From Prorocentrum cordatum (lineage: Eukaryota; Sar; Dinophyceae; Prorocentrales; Prorocentraceae), in contig CAUYUJ010007202.1 in assembly GCA_963575745.1 (NCBI GenBank), forward strand, positions 436,770 to 500,769: 64,000 nucleotides of DNA, in the 5' to 3' direction. Under the pieces are notes generated by a model. The model saw only the letters and a program-made list of their open reading frames with translations. It was not told the DNA's origin and ran no database searches. Below are positions 1 through 9,965 of this stretch, one piece after another (the first letter of the stretch is position 1; every line of letters starts with the position of its first letter). A program made the translations under genes and the position numbers.

Positions 1-855
1 TCCTAGCAGATTCGTTCCCTAGAGCGGGCGTGTGCGCGCGAGCCCAGCATCACTGTTCGAGAGCATCTGCAAATAGTTGCAGCTGGGCTCTGGCCTAAGG
101 TACCGTCTCACGCTGAGAGTTGGGCCAGCGGCCCGACTTTCGCTTCGCGGCTTGCCCATTGTCATGCTCTGCCACCCCCACACCCACTCCTGCTCTCCTT
201 CCCCCTCCCATCCCGCTGCTCCGCCTTCCTCTCCTCCTCCGCTCCCGCTGTCATGCCATCCTCGCCTCCTCTCATTCGCACACTTCGCACCTCGAAATCT
301 GCTTGTGCCGCCATGCTCCCTACACTCGCGCAATTTGCTGGGGAGATCTACCTCTAGAGCGGGAGTGCATTGCCAGAGCACAGCGGATTGCAACACGGTT
401 GATCTGTTCGCGCAGGCAGGTTGCGCGGCGCAGGCGCAGCGAGGTTCTCTGGATACCAGATGCACAGGGTAGTGTTGCACGACGCTTCGGTTCGATGTCG
501 GAAGCCTGCTTGTGTGGCTCCAAGCTGCCAGTCGCCGGAACCACCACTAGAGGATGGATGGGAGGGGGGGGCAGGACTTCTCTCAGTCGAGCCCGGGGCA
601 TCTGCACGCACCTCCTTGACGTGCTCCCTTTTGCACTGCTGGTGTGCTCGAGCGCTTCTGCCTGCAGCCGTCCGCACGCAGGTTGGCACTCGAGATCGGG
701 TGCATGCGGCGCCCGATCGGCCCAGCTCTTCGGGCGAACGCGAGGCAGTCGCCGAACGGGACCCGACGGGATCCCGCAGGGGCAGCGGACGCACGCTTGT
801 AGCACAAGGCGAGCACGGTGAGCTTGCACGGAAGACGTGCTCGAAGAGTTCGACT
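1..855. other. Unassigned GC-rich sequence
   Basis: No gene, RNA or repeat family was recognised. Open frames exist on both strands, but they show no known motif and are expected at this base composition. Confidence 0.5.
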
Positions 856-975
856 CGTCCATCCTCCTCCTCCTCCTCCTCCTCCTCCTCCTCCTCCTCC
901 TCCTCCTCCTCATTCCTTCTCCTCCCCCTCCTCCTCCTCCTCCTCCTCCTCCTCCTCCTCCTCCTCCTCCTCCTT
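856..975 (+). repeat. (TCC)n microsatellite
   Basis: Nearly pure TCC repeat with one short break around 911-930. Apparent poly-Leu, poly-Ser, poly-Pro and poly-Glu ORFs here are translations of the repeat. Confidence 0.95.
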
Positions 976-1000
976 CCTTCTCCTCCCCCAGAGCCCATGT

Positions 1001-1458
1001 TTCTCCCAGAACCACACAATAACCTTGAATGCCCCCCCTCAAACGGAAGCCCTACGACTTTATCGGCGGTCTTGACTCGAAATCTTCGGCTGTAAGGGCT
1101 GGTCATGAACGTAGACCAGTCGCCAATGGGAGGGCAACGGGCAGGGCTGGCTGGCCTGTGGTGCTGCGACCTTCTCTGCCCCCCGTCAGCGCACACATAC
1201 TGCCACAAGTTTCTGCACACGCCAAGCTTTCGCGCGTTGGCTCGCCTCTTGCAGGTTGGCCCTCGCGTGGCTTCGGACTTGCTTCGTACGCCTTGCGGGC
1301 ATATTGCAACCCGAGGCTCGCGTTCGCTGCAATGGAGGAGAGGATGCAAAAAGGGCCGCTGCCTCCCGTCGGCCTGCTGCTCGTGCCCGCGCTTCCCATC
1401 CTGAGGCGCTGCTTCGATCCTCTCGACGAGCACAGTTCGACTCAGGCGCTGCCTGTTC
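1001..1458. other. Unassigned spacer between two (TCC)n tracts
   Basis: About 450 bp of non-repetitive sequence lying between two (TCC)n tracts. Frames are open on both strands but no domain is recognisable. The placement resembles the retroelement pieces elsewhere in the window that lie between TCC tracts. Confidence 0.35.
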
Positions 1459-1667
1459 CTCCCCCTCCTCCTCCCCCTCCTCCTCCTCCTCCTTCTCCTC
1501 CTCCCCCCCCCCTCCCCCTCCTCCTCCTCCTCCTCCCCCTCCTCTCCCTCGCCTCCTCCCTCTTCCTCCTCCTCCTCCTCCTCCTCCTCCTCCTCCTCCT
1601 CCTCCTCCTCCTCCTCCTCCTCCTCCTCCTCCTCCTCCTCCTCCTCCTCCTCCTCCCCCTCCTCTTC
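1459..1667 (+). repeat. (TCC)n microsatellite
   Basis: Long TCC tract, interrupted in its first half by CCCC and CTCC variants and nearly pure from about 1565 onward. Confidence 0.95.
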
Positions 1668-1867
1668 CAGCCGCACGGATCTCTGCCGTGGCCGCGCTTC
1701 GCCCCGCCTCGGCCCGCATGGGGGTCCGCAGCCGCTGCCTCCGCGCTGCGCCCAGGCCCCCGCCCCCCTCCGACGGGGCAGGCACGGGCTCCGGGGCCAC
1801 CTGCCTCGCCCCGCTCCCGCCCCTCTGGGCCTCCTGGGAGGCCCTCGTCGCCACTGGGGGGGGGCTA

Positions 1868-2016
1868 CCCCTGACCTTCCAGGAGGGCTAAAAAATAGCA
1901 CCCGACTTAAAAACCTATCCCAAAGCTATTCTACGTCTTGGTTTTAGGCTGTTTCGCTCAGCTTTTTAGGTCTTTAGGTCTCCAGTGCTAAAAAATAGCT
2001 CTCTGGAAGGTCAGGG
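1868..2016 (+). mobile_element. MITE family A, copy 1
   Basis: A 149-bp element with terminal inverted repeats CCCTGACCTTCCAG and CTGGAAGGTCAGGG. The A/T-rich interior contrasts with its GC-rich surroundings, and GCTAAAAAATAGC occurs just inside each end. Near-identical copies lie at 26001-26148 and, inverted, at 29605-29752. There is no coding capacity, so it is a non-autonomous DNA-transposon-like element. Confidence 0.85.
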
Positions 2017-2439
2017 ACCTCGAAGCCCTGGCCAGAGCGCACATCCCGTAGCCTGTTGCTGTTCTCTCGTCTGGGCTGCCCGACGCTCCCGCTCCCCGCT
2101 TGCTCCCCGCTCCCGATAATCGGCTGCCGGGCGCTGTCCCGTTGCCTTCGCCGTCCCTTTCCCGGAGACGGTGGGTAACTCTTGCTCCGCCTCGGCGCGA
2201 CGCGCTGTCCACTTTGCGGTCCCCAGGCGTCCACGTCCCCAGCTCTTCCCAGCCTCCCGCCCCGCGGAGCGGGGTGGCACGCTATCTCCTCGCAACGCAG
2301 AGCGTGTCGCCATGGCTTGGGCCCCCGTCTAGTCAGTAGGTGTAAACAAAAACTGTGGGTGGTTTGGTTTGATGCCTCTGCTAACAAGAGCCCCCTGTGC
2401 ATAATTTGTCGGGCCTCCTAGACCCCCTCCCTCAGGGGC

Positions 2440-2620
2440 AACGATAGGGGGGGGGGGGTAAGCATACGTGGGGATTCCTCGACCCCCAATCGCACATTGA
2501 TCGCCGATAGTGGCCCGATAGCCCCAACCTGCCCAGGAACGTTGGGATTCACTGTCGGAGGCCTATCGGCGATCTGTCGACGATGCATCGCCGATCCCAG
2601 GTCGATTTTGTCCCCTTCCG
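2440..2620 (+). repeat. Dispersed repeat family J, copy 1
   Basis: Shares a run of blocks (GGGGGGTAAG, TTGATCGCCGATA, CCTG.GAACGTT, TATCGGCGAT) with 23225-23432. It is rich in GATCGCCGATA motifs in both orientations. The ends are not clearly defined. Confidence 0.55.
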
Positions 2621-2784
2621 CCGCTCCCCCTCCGTCGTTGCCCCTCGAGGGAGTGGAGGCGGAGGAGGTGGGGGGGGACGTGGGGAGAAGGAGGGGGCGG
2701 GGGGATGAGGACGACGAGGCGGAGAGGAACAGTACAAGGTCGGGAACGACGACGTAGAGGAACAGGAGGAGGGGGAAGACAACG

Positions 2785-3022
2785 CGACAGAGAGAGAGAG
2801 AGAGACAGACAGACAGAACGAGGGAGAGAGAGAGAGAGAGAGTGAGCGAGAGAATGGAAGAGAGGGGAAGAGAGAGAGAGAGAGAGAGACATGCAGAGAG
2901 AGGGAGATCGAGAGGGAGAGAGACAAACAGAGAGAGAGAGAGAGAAGGAACGAGAGACGGAGACACACTCACCCGCACACACCCGCACGCACCCGCCCAC
3001 ACACGTACACACACGCGCACGC
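2785..3022 (+). repeat. (GA)n followed by (CACACCCG)n low-complexity tract
   Basis: GA dinucleotide repeats to about 2960, then CACACCCGCACG-type repeats to about 3022. The Ser/Leu-rich minus-strand ORFs here are translations of the repeat. Confidence 0.9.
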
Positions 3023-3191
3023 CGAGGCGTGCCGCGGATCCCGGCGGCCGAGAGCGGGGGCTCGTGCCGCCCCCCCCTTCCGCGGGGGCTGGAGAGGCCA
3101 GCGCGGAGGCCACGGGGGCGGCACCTTCGGAGGCCGGAGCCCCCCCGGCACATCCTTGCGGAAGTCGATGTTGACGGAGAGGAATTGGGAA

Positions 3192-3412
3192 CCCCCAAAC
3201 CGGGTGGTGAGATGCCAGGTGGCGACCTGGAATCCCCCAAAAAGGTCACCGCTGGGTTTTTGGGGACGCGGGGTCACCACCGGGTTCTGTGGCTCCTGGA
3301 CCCACCGGTGTCCAGGACATCCTCGGAACACCGCACGGGTCCCCAAACCGGGTGGTGACACCAAATCACCCGAGACTCACCGCCAGGTGTTGTCACCACC
3401 ACGTTTGGGGAC
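3192..3412. repeat. Inverted-repeat cluster (CCCCAAACCGGGTGGTGA)
   Basis: The block CCCCAAACCGGGTGGTGA occurs near 3193 and 3341, and related inverse copies (TCACCACC...GGGG) occur near 3270 and 3393. Arms 3339-3362 and 3386-3412 could form a hairpin with a loop of about 23 nt. It is probably a MITE-like remnant. Confidence 0.55.
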
Positions 3413-3899
3413 TACCAAAGGAAGCATGCTATGCCAAACGATTTCCAGATGTCCAAAAGATGTGTCAACTATGTTTTAGCTATGTCAAAGAACATGCTTG
3501 ACACATGGTTAGGACATGTCTTACACGTGCCAAACACATATTTAATTCAATGATGGGATTGTTAGAGTGTCCATTTGCATGGCATCCACGAGCATATCTC
3601 TTAGGACGCGATCGGGAAGGCGCGAACCGCCAGAGCGACCCGAGTAACCAACTGCGGAAATCTGTGGCCAGGAGCGAGGGGCGACGGGCGGTTTTGGCAC
3701 GCCGCCCCCCGCCCCCCTCCCCCGCGGTAGGTCATGGCTTGCCTTGGCTTCGCTGGGACACGTTGTTTATCCCCCTCAACAGGGGGCCATCGAGGAGCAT
3801 CCTGGATCAGCTTGAGAGACAAAACACGCGCACGAAACCCAAACGTGCACGGGGAATGGACGTCCCAGCGATGGCAAGTTGATGCGCATGCTGCATATG

Positions 3900-4935
3900 G
3901 AGGGCCGTCTATTGGTTCTGAGCCTGAAACTGAAGGTCTGCTGCTTTGCCCCTCTGGTCCTGCTGCTGCAGACTTGGCGATCTGCTTCACACCGCCACCT
4001 CCGCTCCGGCCTGGCTGGAAGCAGCAGGCTGTGGCGTTTTGTTTTGCCGCCATGACTGCCGTCCTATTTGGGCGTGAGGTCGTCTATCTCCCTCAGCTTG
4101 GCTTCTATCTCGCTGGCTGCCTCATTGGGTTTGCAGGGTGAACATCTGAGCACTGGTGCTCTTGAGATCCTCCAGCTCCTTGGAAAGAACGTCTGGCAAA
4201 ATGTTCGGCCTTCTGCTCACTCAACGGCTCAACGGTATGTTCTGATCCAAGGAGAATTTGAGCATGGCAATCTCCTGCCGAAGCTCTTCGCTTCGCCCGC
4301 TGTACCTGGATCGCCAACCTTGCAAGCGCGAGCAGCCATCTACGAACTCTGTCTCAAAATTGTCTCTGAGCTTTGCGATCGTCTGGTGGGGCCCGTTCCG
4401 TCCAGGACTCGTGAGATGCTGCGAACTGTCGAGAAGATGACACTACTCGATCGAACAATTTGTGAGCCACTCTGTCGATACCCTGGTCGAGCCGCCAGTC
4501 GTGCTGGGCTCGATCGCGACCGAGTTTGGCCCTGGGCAAAGAGCCACGAGCTGCACTGGTCTGCCGATGCCTCGCAGGCTTCTTGCTGGGCCCACGCCGA
4601 TCCTGGACAGCATCACGACACGAGGAACACCACCAGAGACCCAGAGATGCGCTTCCACCTTTGACCACAGAAGCAGGTCGAGCGAGGTCCACCCGCGCCT
4701 GCACTGCGGCTGGCATATTATCCGTGCAGTGGCAGTCGTGATTGCTGCGCACTTTGGTGCGCCGCCAGGGGTCGGCTGGCGAGCCTCAGACCGCTCTTGG
4801 CGAGCTCGGCGGTGCCACGCTGGCTCGCGAGGCGAGCGCGAGCGCGACGTCACTATCAGATGCGAACCCCCGATGGCTGCGCCGGGCAGCTGGCTGGAAA
4901 GGGTCGCCCGAATCCCATGGGCGGCACCATAACCA
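3900..4935 (-). pseudogene. Degenerate coiled-coil ORF (LINE ORF1-like?)
   Basis: Read on the minus strand, short helical heptad-like segments appear in all three frames with frameshifts between them: IAKLRDNFETEF, EELRQEIAMLKFSLDQN, LPDVLSKELEDLKSTSAQ, and EAASEIEAKLREIDDL. Together they suggest a decayed coiled-coil protein, as in ORF1 of LINEs. Its 5' side abuts the (TCC)n tract at 4936, the same arrangement as the ORF1 remnant at 30401-31452. No zinc knuckle is visible, so the assignment to ORF1 is an inference; it could instead be a decayed host coiled-coil gene. Confidence 0.35.
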
Positions 4936-5275
4936 AATGTGCACTCCTCCTCCTCCTCCTCCTCCTCCGGCTCCTCCATCTCCTCCCTCTCCTTCCTCTC
5001 CTGGCTCCTCCGCCTCCTCCTCCTCCTCCATATCCTACTACTCGTGCTCCTCCTCCTCCTCCTCCTCCTCCTCCTCCTCCTCCTCTTTCTCCTCCTCCAC
5101 ATGTTCCTCCTCCTCCTCGTCCTCATCTTCCTTGTGTTAGGCAGACATCATCGACGGAGCTGCTCCCCCTCCTCTTCTTCTTCCTCCTCCTCCGTCTCCT
5201 CCTCCCCCTCCTTGCTCCTCCACTCCTTCTCCTCCACTTCCGCCTCCTGCAACATCCTCCACCGCTCCCCCCTCC
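4936..5275 (+). repeat. (TCC)n microsatellite, interrupted
   Basis: TCC-rich tract with several interruptions (GGCTCC, CGTGCT, TGTTAGGCAGACATC near 5136). Confidence 0.9.
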
Positions 5276-5606
5276 CCCTGGAGGCCCCCTGGAGTTCACA
5301 TGGCCCGTGATGACCCTCGGAACCTCTTCCGCTCCCCCTCCTGTTTTTCCTCCTCTGCTTGCTTCTTCCTTTTCCGTCTTCTCCTCCGTAAGTTTCATGC
5401 GTTTGCGCGCATTGCAGGTCTTGCATATCGTTGTGAGTCGATGTGTGTAGGTGTCGAGTGTAACTTTGACCTGTGGCCCGACGCAGTCCTTCCCTTGCCT
5501 TGTCTCATCCTTCTCCTCCCAGCTCCTCTCTCCTTCCTCTCGCTCCTGTCCGCCATCTTCCTCCAAGTCAGCTCCTCCTCCTTCTCAGCCTTCTAAGGTG
5601 CGCTAG
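5276..5606. other. Unassigned pyrimidine-rich spacer
   Basis: About 330 bp between the TCC tract and the ATC tract. No gene motif is recognised. Confidence 0.4.
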
Positions 5607-6386
5607 AACCATCATCATCATACTCATCATCATCATCACCACCATCATCATCATCTTCATCATCGTCATCGTCATCGTCATCATCATCAGTATCATCATC
5701 AGCTTCATCATTACCAACACCATCATCATCATCTGCATCATCATCTTCCTCATCAACATCATCATCCGAATCAGCATCATCAGCATCATTATCAGCATCA
5801 GCGTCAGCAGCAACAGCTTCAGCATCATAAGCAGTATTACCATAATCACCATCATCAGCATCATCGTAGGCCCACGCGACATCGTTATCATCATCAGCAT
5901 ACTCATTAGACTCATCATCCTCATGATCAGCATCATCATCAGCATCATCGTCAGCATCGTCGTCATCATCATCATCATCATTACCATCACCAGCACCATA
6001 ATATTTTCATCATCCTAATCCTCACCACCACCACCGTCAGCAGCATCAGCATTATAATCAGCATCAGCACCAGCATCAGCATCAGCATCAACACCGTCAT
6101 GAGAATTAGCATCAGCAGCATCAGCGTCAGCATCAGCATTACCATTCTCACCATCAGCATCATCATAGGCCCACGTGACATTGTCATCATCATCATATTC
6201 AGAATTATCAACATCATCACCTTCATCCCCTTCATCATGACCATCGGCATCATATTGCCATCAGCACGTCACCATCATCACTGTCAACATCCTTATCTTC
6301 ATCATCATTCGCATCATCATCCTCATGATCACCGTCATCGTTCTCATCATCTCCATCATCACCATCATCATCGTTGTCACCACCAC

Positions 6387-6432
<46 letters not shown>

Positions 6433-6497
6433 TTCATCATCCTCTTCACCATCATCATCATTATCATCATCAGTTTCATTATCATCATCACCACCAG

Positions 6498-6557
<60 letters not shown>

Positions 6558-6597
6558 AATCATCAACATCATTATCATCGTCATCGTTCTCGTCATC
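5607..6597 (+). repeat. (ATC)n/(CAT)n array with higher-order duplication
   Basis: About 1 kb of imperfect ATC/CAT trinucleotides. A non-repetitive block beginning TAGGCCCACG, followed by GACAT and TATCATCATC-type sequence, occurs near 5867 and again near 6167, so about 300 bp was duplicated inside the array. The poly-Ile, poly-Met and poly-His ORFs are repeat translations. Confidence 0.95.
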
Positions 6598-6689
6598 GTC
6601 CTCCTCCTCCTCCTTCTCCTCCTCTCCTCGTGCTGCTTCGCCTCGTGGGCGCGCTGCGTGCGACGCCGGGCAGTCGCCCCCCGGGAGGG

Positions 6690-6780
6690 GTGGGGGGCCT
6701 GGCAGGGGCTGGCCCCGACGGCTACGCCGAAGTGAAGTTCCACAGCTGGTTCAAGGACTTCAGCTGGGACGGTCCCCCCG
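6690..6780 (+). pseudogene. AGC-family protein kinase C-lobe fragment (PKA/PKG-like)
   Basis: The frame at 6717-6775 encodes DGYAEVKFHSWFKDFSWDG. This resembles the end of AGC kinase catalytic domains, where a segment of the form 'xxDIKxHxWFxxFDWExL' follows the activation region. The match is short, and the downstream residues (PPAQHRALLAAG) do not continue the family. An AG at about 6707, just before the block, could be a splice acceptor, so this may be one exon of a larger gene or a retroposed scrap. No other kinase motif was found within several kilobases; the upstream side is the ATC array. The call rests on about 18 residues. Confidence 0.35.
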
Positions 6781-7084
6781 CCCAGCACCGCGCACTCCTC
6801 GCGGCGGGGGCGGCGTCGCCTCTGGGCCGCCGTCCTGAGCCTCGGGCGGGGGGCCATCGCTCGGATCCAGCAGGCTCGAGGCTTTCGGTCCGAGGCCGTC
6901 GAGGTCCCGAGGTGCGCTCGCCCGTCCCCCGTGGTCTCCCGGCCTCGGGATGCCGTCCGGCAGCTGCGCTTCGCCGAGGAGGAGCGCCCCGAGGGGCGTC
7001 CACGTCGTCCCCGAGTGGCCCGCCGGGGGCCCGAGTGTTACGACCCGCAGAGCGGTCGACCAAGAGCTGTGGAGCTCGGCGAAC

Positions 7085-7268
7085 CGGCTAGACGCAAGAG
7101 TGACCTCTCGCCGAAGGGGCCTCTGGTGCGGGCAGAGATGGGTCCTCAGGTGGCCGGAAAAAGAAGCGGCAGCGGCGGCTTGTGCGCCCAGGTTTGGTCT
7201 CCCCGCGGCCCCCGAAAAGCCGCGCACCAAGGGTCATTCTTACCCAGGGTCACTCTTGCGTGTAGCCG
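7085..7268 (+). mobile_element. MITE family H, copy 1
   Basis: A 184-bp element whose ends CGGCTAGACGCAAGAGTGAC and GTCACTCTTGCGTGTAGCCG are inverted repeats. A second, subterminal inverted pair (GGTGCGGGC near the left end, GCGCACCAAGGGTCA near the right) is a family signature. Other copies lie at 8503-8684, 23036-23222 and 43085-43243. Confidence 0.8.
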
Positions 7269-7371
7269 AGGCGAAGGAATGTGATGTAGCCGCTCTAGCG
7301 TCACACAGGGTTTGGAATCTGCGGCGTTTGTACATCGAGCTCCTTGGCCGACCAAGCGACGTGGTGTATGC

Positions 7372-7545
7372 AGTCAACGCGCCTAGGAAGGATGCGCGGC
7401 GTTATCTGGTGTACCCTTGTGTCCTTGCGGCCGGTCCTTTGCCGTTTTCACTGGTCGCCCGCCGCTCAGACTATCCCAATTTCGGCCTCCAAGGGTCTTG
7501 CGCCCTTACCGCTCGTCCTCAGTACACGTTTCCACTGTATTCTTC
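7372..7545 (+). repeat. Dispersed repeat family I, copy 1
   Basis: About 170 bp sharing ordered blocks (AGTCAACGCGCCT, GTCCTTTGCCGTTTTCACTG, GATTTCGGC-like, CCAAGGGTC, TACACGTT) with 17021-17402. It has no coding signature. Confidence 0.7.
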
Positions 7546-7838
7546 GGGCCCCTTCCAGGGCCGCAGCTCGAGTCGAGAGACCCGCCCAGACGGCAATCGG
7601 TGGCGTCTTGCGCCATTGTGTCTGGGTCCCCCCGCGGCCCCCAGGAGGCCGCGCACCAGAGGTCTTGCTCTCGCGGGGGGCTGCAGGTGCCCCTGGGCAT
7701 CGCCCGGACGCGTGCTTTTTTGTTTTTTCCCCCGGCGAGAGCCATCGAGGAGGATCTTGGATCCCCGGCGAGAGCCTGCCGCCGGGGCGGGAGCCTGCCG
7801 CCGGGGCGGGAGCCGGGGCGCCGCCGGGGCGGGAGCCT

Positions 7839-7981
7839 GCCGCCTGCAGCATTGATCGGGAGACTCTTCATGGGGGGGGATCCCATGGGGGGATAGGATC
7901 CCAGGGGGGGGATCCCATAGGATCCCCTGGGGCCTGGGGATCCCATGGAGAGTCTCCCGGATCGACGATGCTGCAGGCGGC
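7839..7981. mobile_element. Foldback element with GGATCCCATGGGG core
   Basis: A 143-bp inverted-repeat unit. The arms share GCCGCCTGCAGCAT, then GATC, then GGGAGACTCTTCATGGG (left) versus its reverse complement (right). The centre carries four or five GGATCCCAT-type blocks. There is no coding potential. It is preceded by a GAGCCTGCCGCCGGGGCGG tandem repeat (7765-7838). Confidence 0.65.
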
Positions 7982-8054
7982 CCGCCGATCGCCGACGCGG
8001 CGCGGCAGCCCTGGCGTGCGCGATCGCACTGGGCCCCCACGGGCGCCCCTGCCG

Positions 8055-8104
8055 CCGCGCACCAAAGGTCACTCTAGCCTGGGGTCACTCCTACGTGCGG
8101 TCGG
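8055..8104 (+). mobile_element. MITE family H, right-end fragment
   Basis: GCGCACCAAAGGTCACTC followed by GGGGTCACTCCTACGTG matches the right end of family H. No matching left end was found upstream. Confidence 0.5.
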
Positions 8105-8416
8105 ACTGCTCCAGAGCCGGCGCGTCGGCGGCCCGCTCCGCTGTGCCCCCCCGTGGCACCACGGGAGCGGAGCGATGGCGCCTTCGATAGCGCGGCGGCG
8201 ACCACAGCAGCAGGGGAGGCAGGAGGAGGGGGAGGAGGACGATCAGGACCATGATGCCTTCGAGGAGCCAGGAGGGCGGTTCGAGGACTTCGTCCGGCTC
8301 TGCACGTGATCCTACTCCGCCGCGCCCTCCTCTTTTCCCCGCTGCTCCCCTGCACCTTCCCCTCCGGCAGTGCGCACGTGGGCGGCGCAGGCCCCGTTGC
8401 CGCGTTTGCCCTAGGC

Positions 8417-8502
8417 AAAGCTCCTCGTCCTCCTCGTCCTCCTCCTCGTCCTCCTCCTCCTCCTCCTCCTCCTCCTCCTCCACGTCCTCGTCCTCCTCCT
8501 CT
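8417..8502 (+). repeat. (TCC)n/(CTCGTC)n tract, left of a family H element
   Basis: TCC repeat with CGTCCTC variants. It runs directly into the left end of the MITE at 8503. Confidence 0.9.
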
Positions 8503-8684
8503 CGACTAGGTGTAAGAGTGACCTTTCAACTGAGTGACCTTTGGTGCGGGCTCACTGGGATCACCCCGATCGCTGAGCGCGGTGCGATAGCAGCGGCCTG
8601 CGCGCTTAGGTTTCCCCCTCGCGCCCACCATAAACTGCGCGCCAAAAGGTCACTCTTGCCTAGGGTCATTCTTGCGTGTAGTCG
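8503..8684 (+). mobile_element. MITE family H, copy 2, between TCC tracts
   Basis: A 182-bp element with ends CGACTAGGTGTAAGAGTGAC and GTCATTCTTGCGTGTAGTCG. The subterminal TGACCTTTGGTGCGGGC and GCGCGCCAAAAGGTCA pair is present. (TCC)n lies immediately on both sides, so it apparently inserted within one (TCC)n tract. Confidence 0.85.
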
Positions 8685-8766
8685 ATTCTCCTCCTCCTCC
8701 TCCTCCTCCTCCTCCTCCTCCGCCTCCTCCTCCTCCTCCTCCTCCTCCTCCTCCTCCTCCTCCTCT
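8685..8766 (+). repeat. (TCC)n tract, right of a family H element
   Basis: Nearly pure TCC with one GCC variant. It is probably the other half of the tract at 8417-8502. Confidence 0.9.
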
Positions 8767-8927
8767 CCTCGTGGGGGTCGAGGAGCCTCGCTGGAATGTG
8801 GCAGTGGTTGGGAGGGTGGCAGCCCGCAGGAGCTGATGAGGCCACTGCAGGGGAGGGGGGGGGGTCACGCGCTCCACGGAGGAGGGCCTCCTCCCGCTCG
8901 AAGGGATCTGCGTGCCGTTTCCTCCCC

Positions 8928-9125
8928 TAGGGGAACAAAAAGTGACAAAACATAAAAACTCTGAGGTCCGCGCGGACTTCTCGGATCGGCGCTGGGGCCC
9001 CCCGGCGGCGCCTCCGGCGCCGCCCCTGGCGCGCTCCGCGCGCCAGGGAGGGGGGTCCAGCGCCGATCCGAGAAGTCCGCGCGGACCTCCGAGTTTTTAT
9101 GTTCATGTCACTTTTTGTTCCCCTA
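8928..9125. mobile_element. MITE family N, copy 1 (long hairpin, TA ends)
   Basis: Nearly the whole element is an inverted repeat: a left arm of about 65 bp starting TAGGGGAACAAAAAGTGACA and a right arm ending TGTCACTTTTTGTTCCCCTA, with only a few mismatches. The loop is a GC-rich block (GGCGGCGCC, CCGGCGCCGCC, GGCGCGCTCCGCGCGCC) that is itself palindromic. TA at each outer end suggests a TA target duplication, as in Tc1/mariner-type MITEs. Related copies: 15118-15290 and, decayed, 9699-9965 and 23862-23940. Confidence 0.85.
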
Positions 9126-9489
9126 TCCCCGCCTCTGGCCAGAGCGTCGTGTTTTTTTGCCGGGCGGGCATGGGGGCCCTCTCTCGTGGGCGGACTCCCT
9201 GGTTCGGGTGGAGAGAGGGAGCGGGGTCAGGATTCAAGGAGGAATAGCAACTTTTTGCATCGGCGGCTAGGCAGGGTAGCTGCGCTGGCGGAGGGCCACC
9301 TAAACGGGGGTACCGTTGCAGCGAATTGCGCCGCCATGCAGGAGGGGAGGAAAGGCAGAGACAGGAGGAACACAAACAGCAGAACCAGCACTCTCCACAC
9401 TCCGTAGTAAAAAGGGAGGGGGTCACGACCCTCCCAAACGAGCCGCTGTAGCCCCCCCCAGACCAGCCGTGCAGCCTTGTGCCTGGACC
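9126..9489. other. Unassigned sequence
   Basis: No gene, RNA or repeat family was recognised. Confidence 0.4.
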
Positions 9490-9621
9490 CCCTGGGGAAG
9501 AAGAGGAGGAGGAGAGGAGGAGAGAGGAGAGAGAGGGAGGAGGAGAGGAGGAGGAGGAGAGGAGGAGGAAGGAGGAAGGAGGAGGAGGAGGAGAGAGGAG
9601 GGGAGGAGGAGGAGGAACCCT
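9490..9621 (+). repeat. (GGA)n tract
   Basis: Purine-rich GGA/GAGA repeat. It is one of a minority of tracts with the purine strand on plus. Confidence 0.9.
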
Positions 9622-9698
9622 CCAGGTCAGCTCCAATCAGACCCCCCCCCGATGTCAGACCCCCCCCCTTTCGCTGCGGCATCCGGAGCAAACGCTCG

Positions 9699-9965
9699 AA
9701 GGTCCGCGCGGACGCCCTGGACCGGCACCAGCCCCCCGTGCCCGGCGCACGGGGCGCGCCACGGGGCGGCGCCAGCAGGCGCCGCCGGGGAGTTCGGCGC
9801 CGATCCGAGGAAGCTGCGCGGAGCCTCCGATGTTCTCTTCACGATTGCTATGTTTTATGCCGTTGTTCCTCACGCCAAGAGAGCGGGAGTGCAGGGGCGG
9901 CGCCGGAGGCGCCGCCTAGGAGTGCAGCGCCGATGCAAGAACGCCGCGCGGACCTTCCCACGTTT
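9699..9965. repeat. Two decayed family N copies
   Basis: At 9699-9835, AGGTCCGCGCGGACG, a GC-rich palindromic middle, then GCGCCGATCCGAGGAAG and GCGCGGAGCCTCCGA repeat the order of the family N element. At 9890-9965 a shorter version (GGGGCGGCGCCGGAGGCGCC, CAGCGCCGATGCAAGAA, GCGCGGACCTTCC) follows. Both have lost their ends. Confidence 0.55.

Noticed and set aside
1186-1854. Minus-strand glycine-rich protein
   Set aside because: Almost entirely the (TCC)n tract read in one frame.
5473-6860. Poly-Ile, poly-Met and poly-His proteins
   Set aside because: Frame translations of the (ATC)n array; only the downstream kinase-like block was kept.
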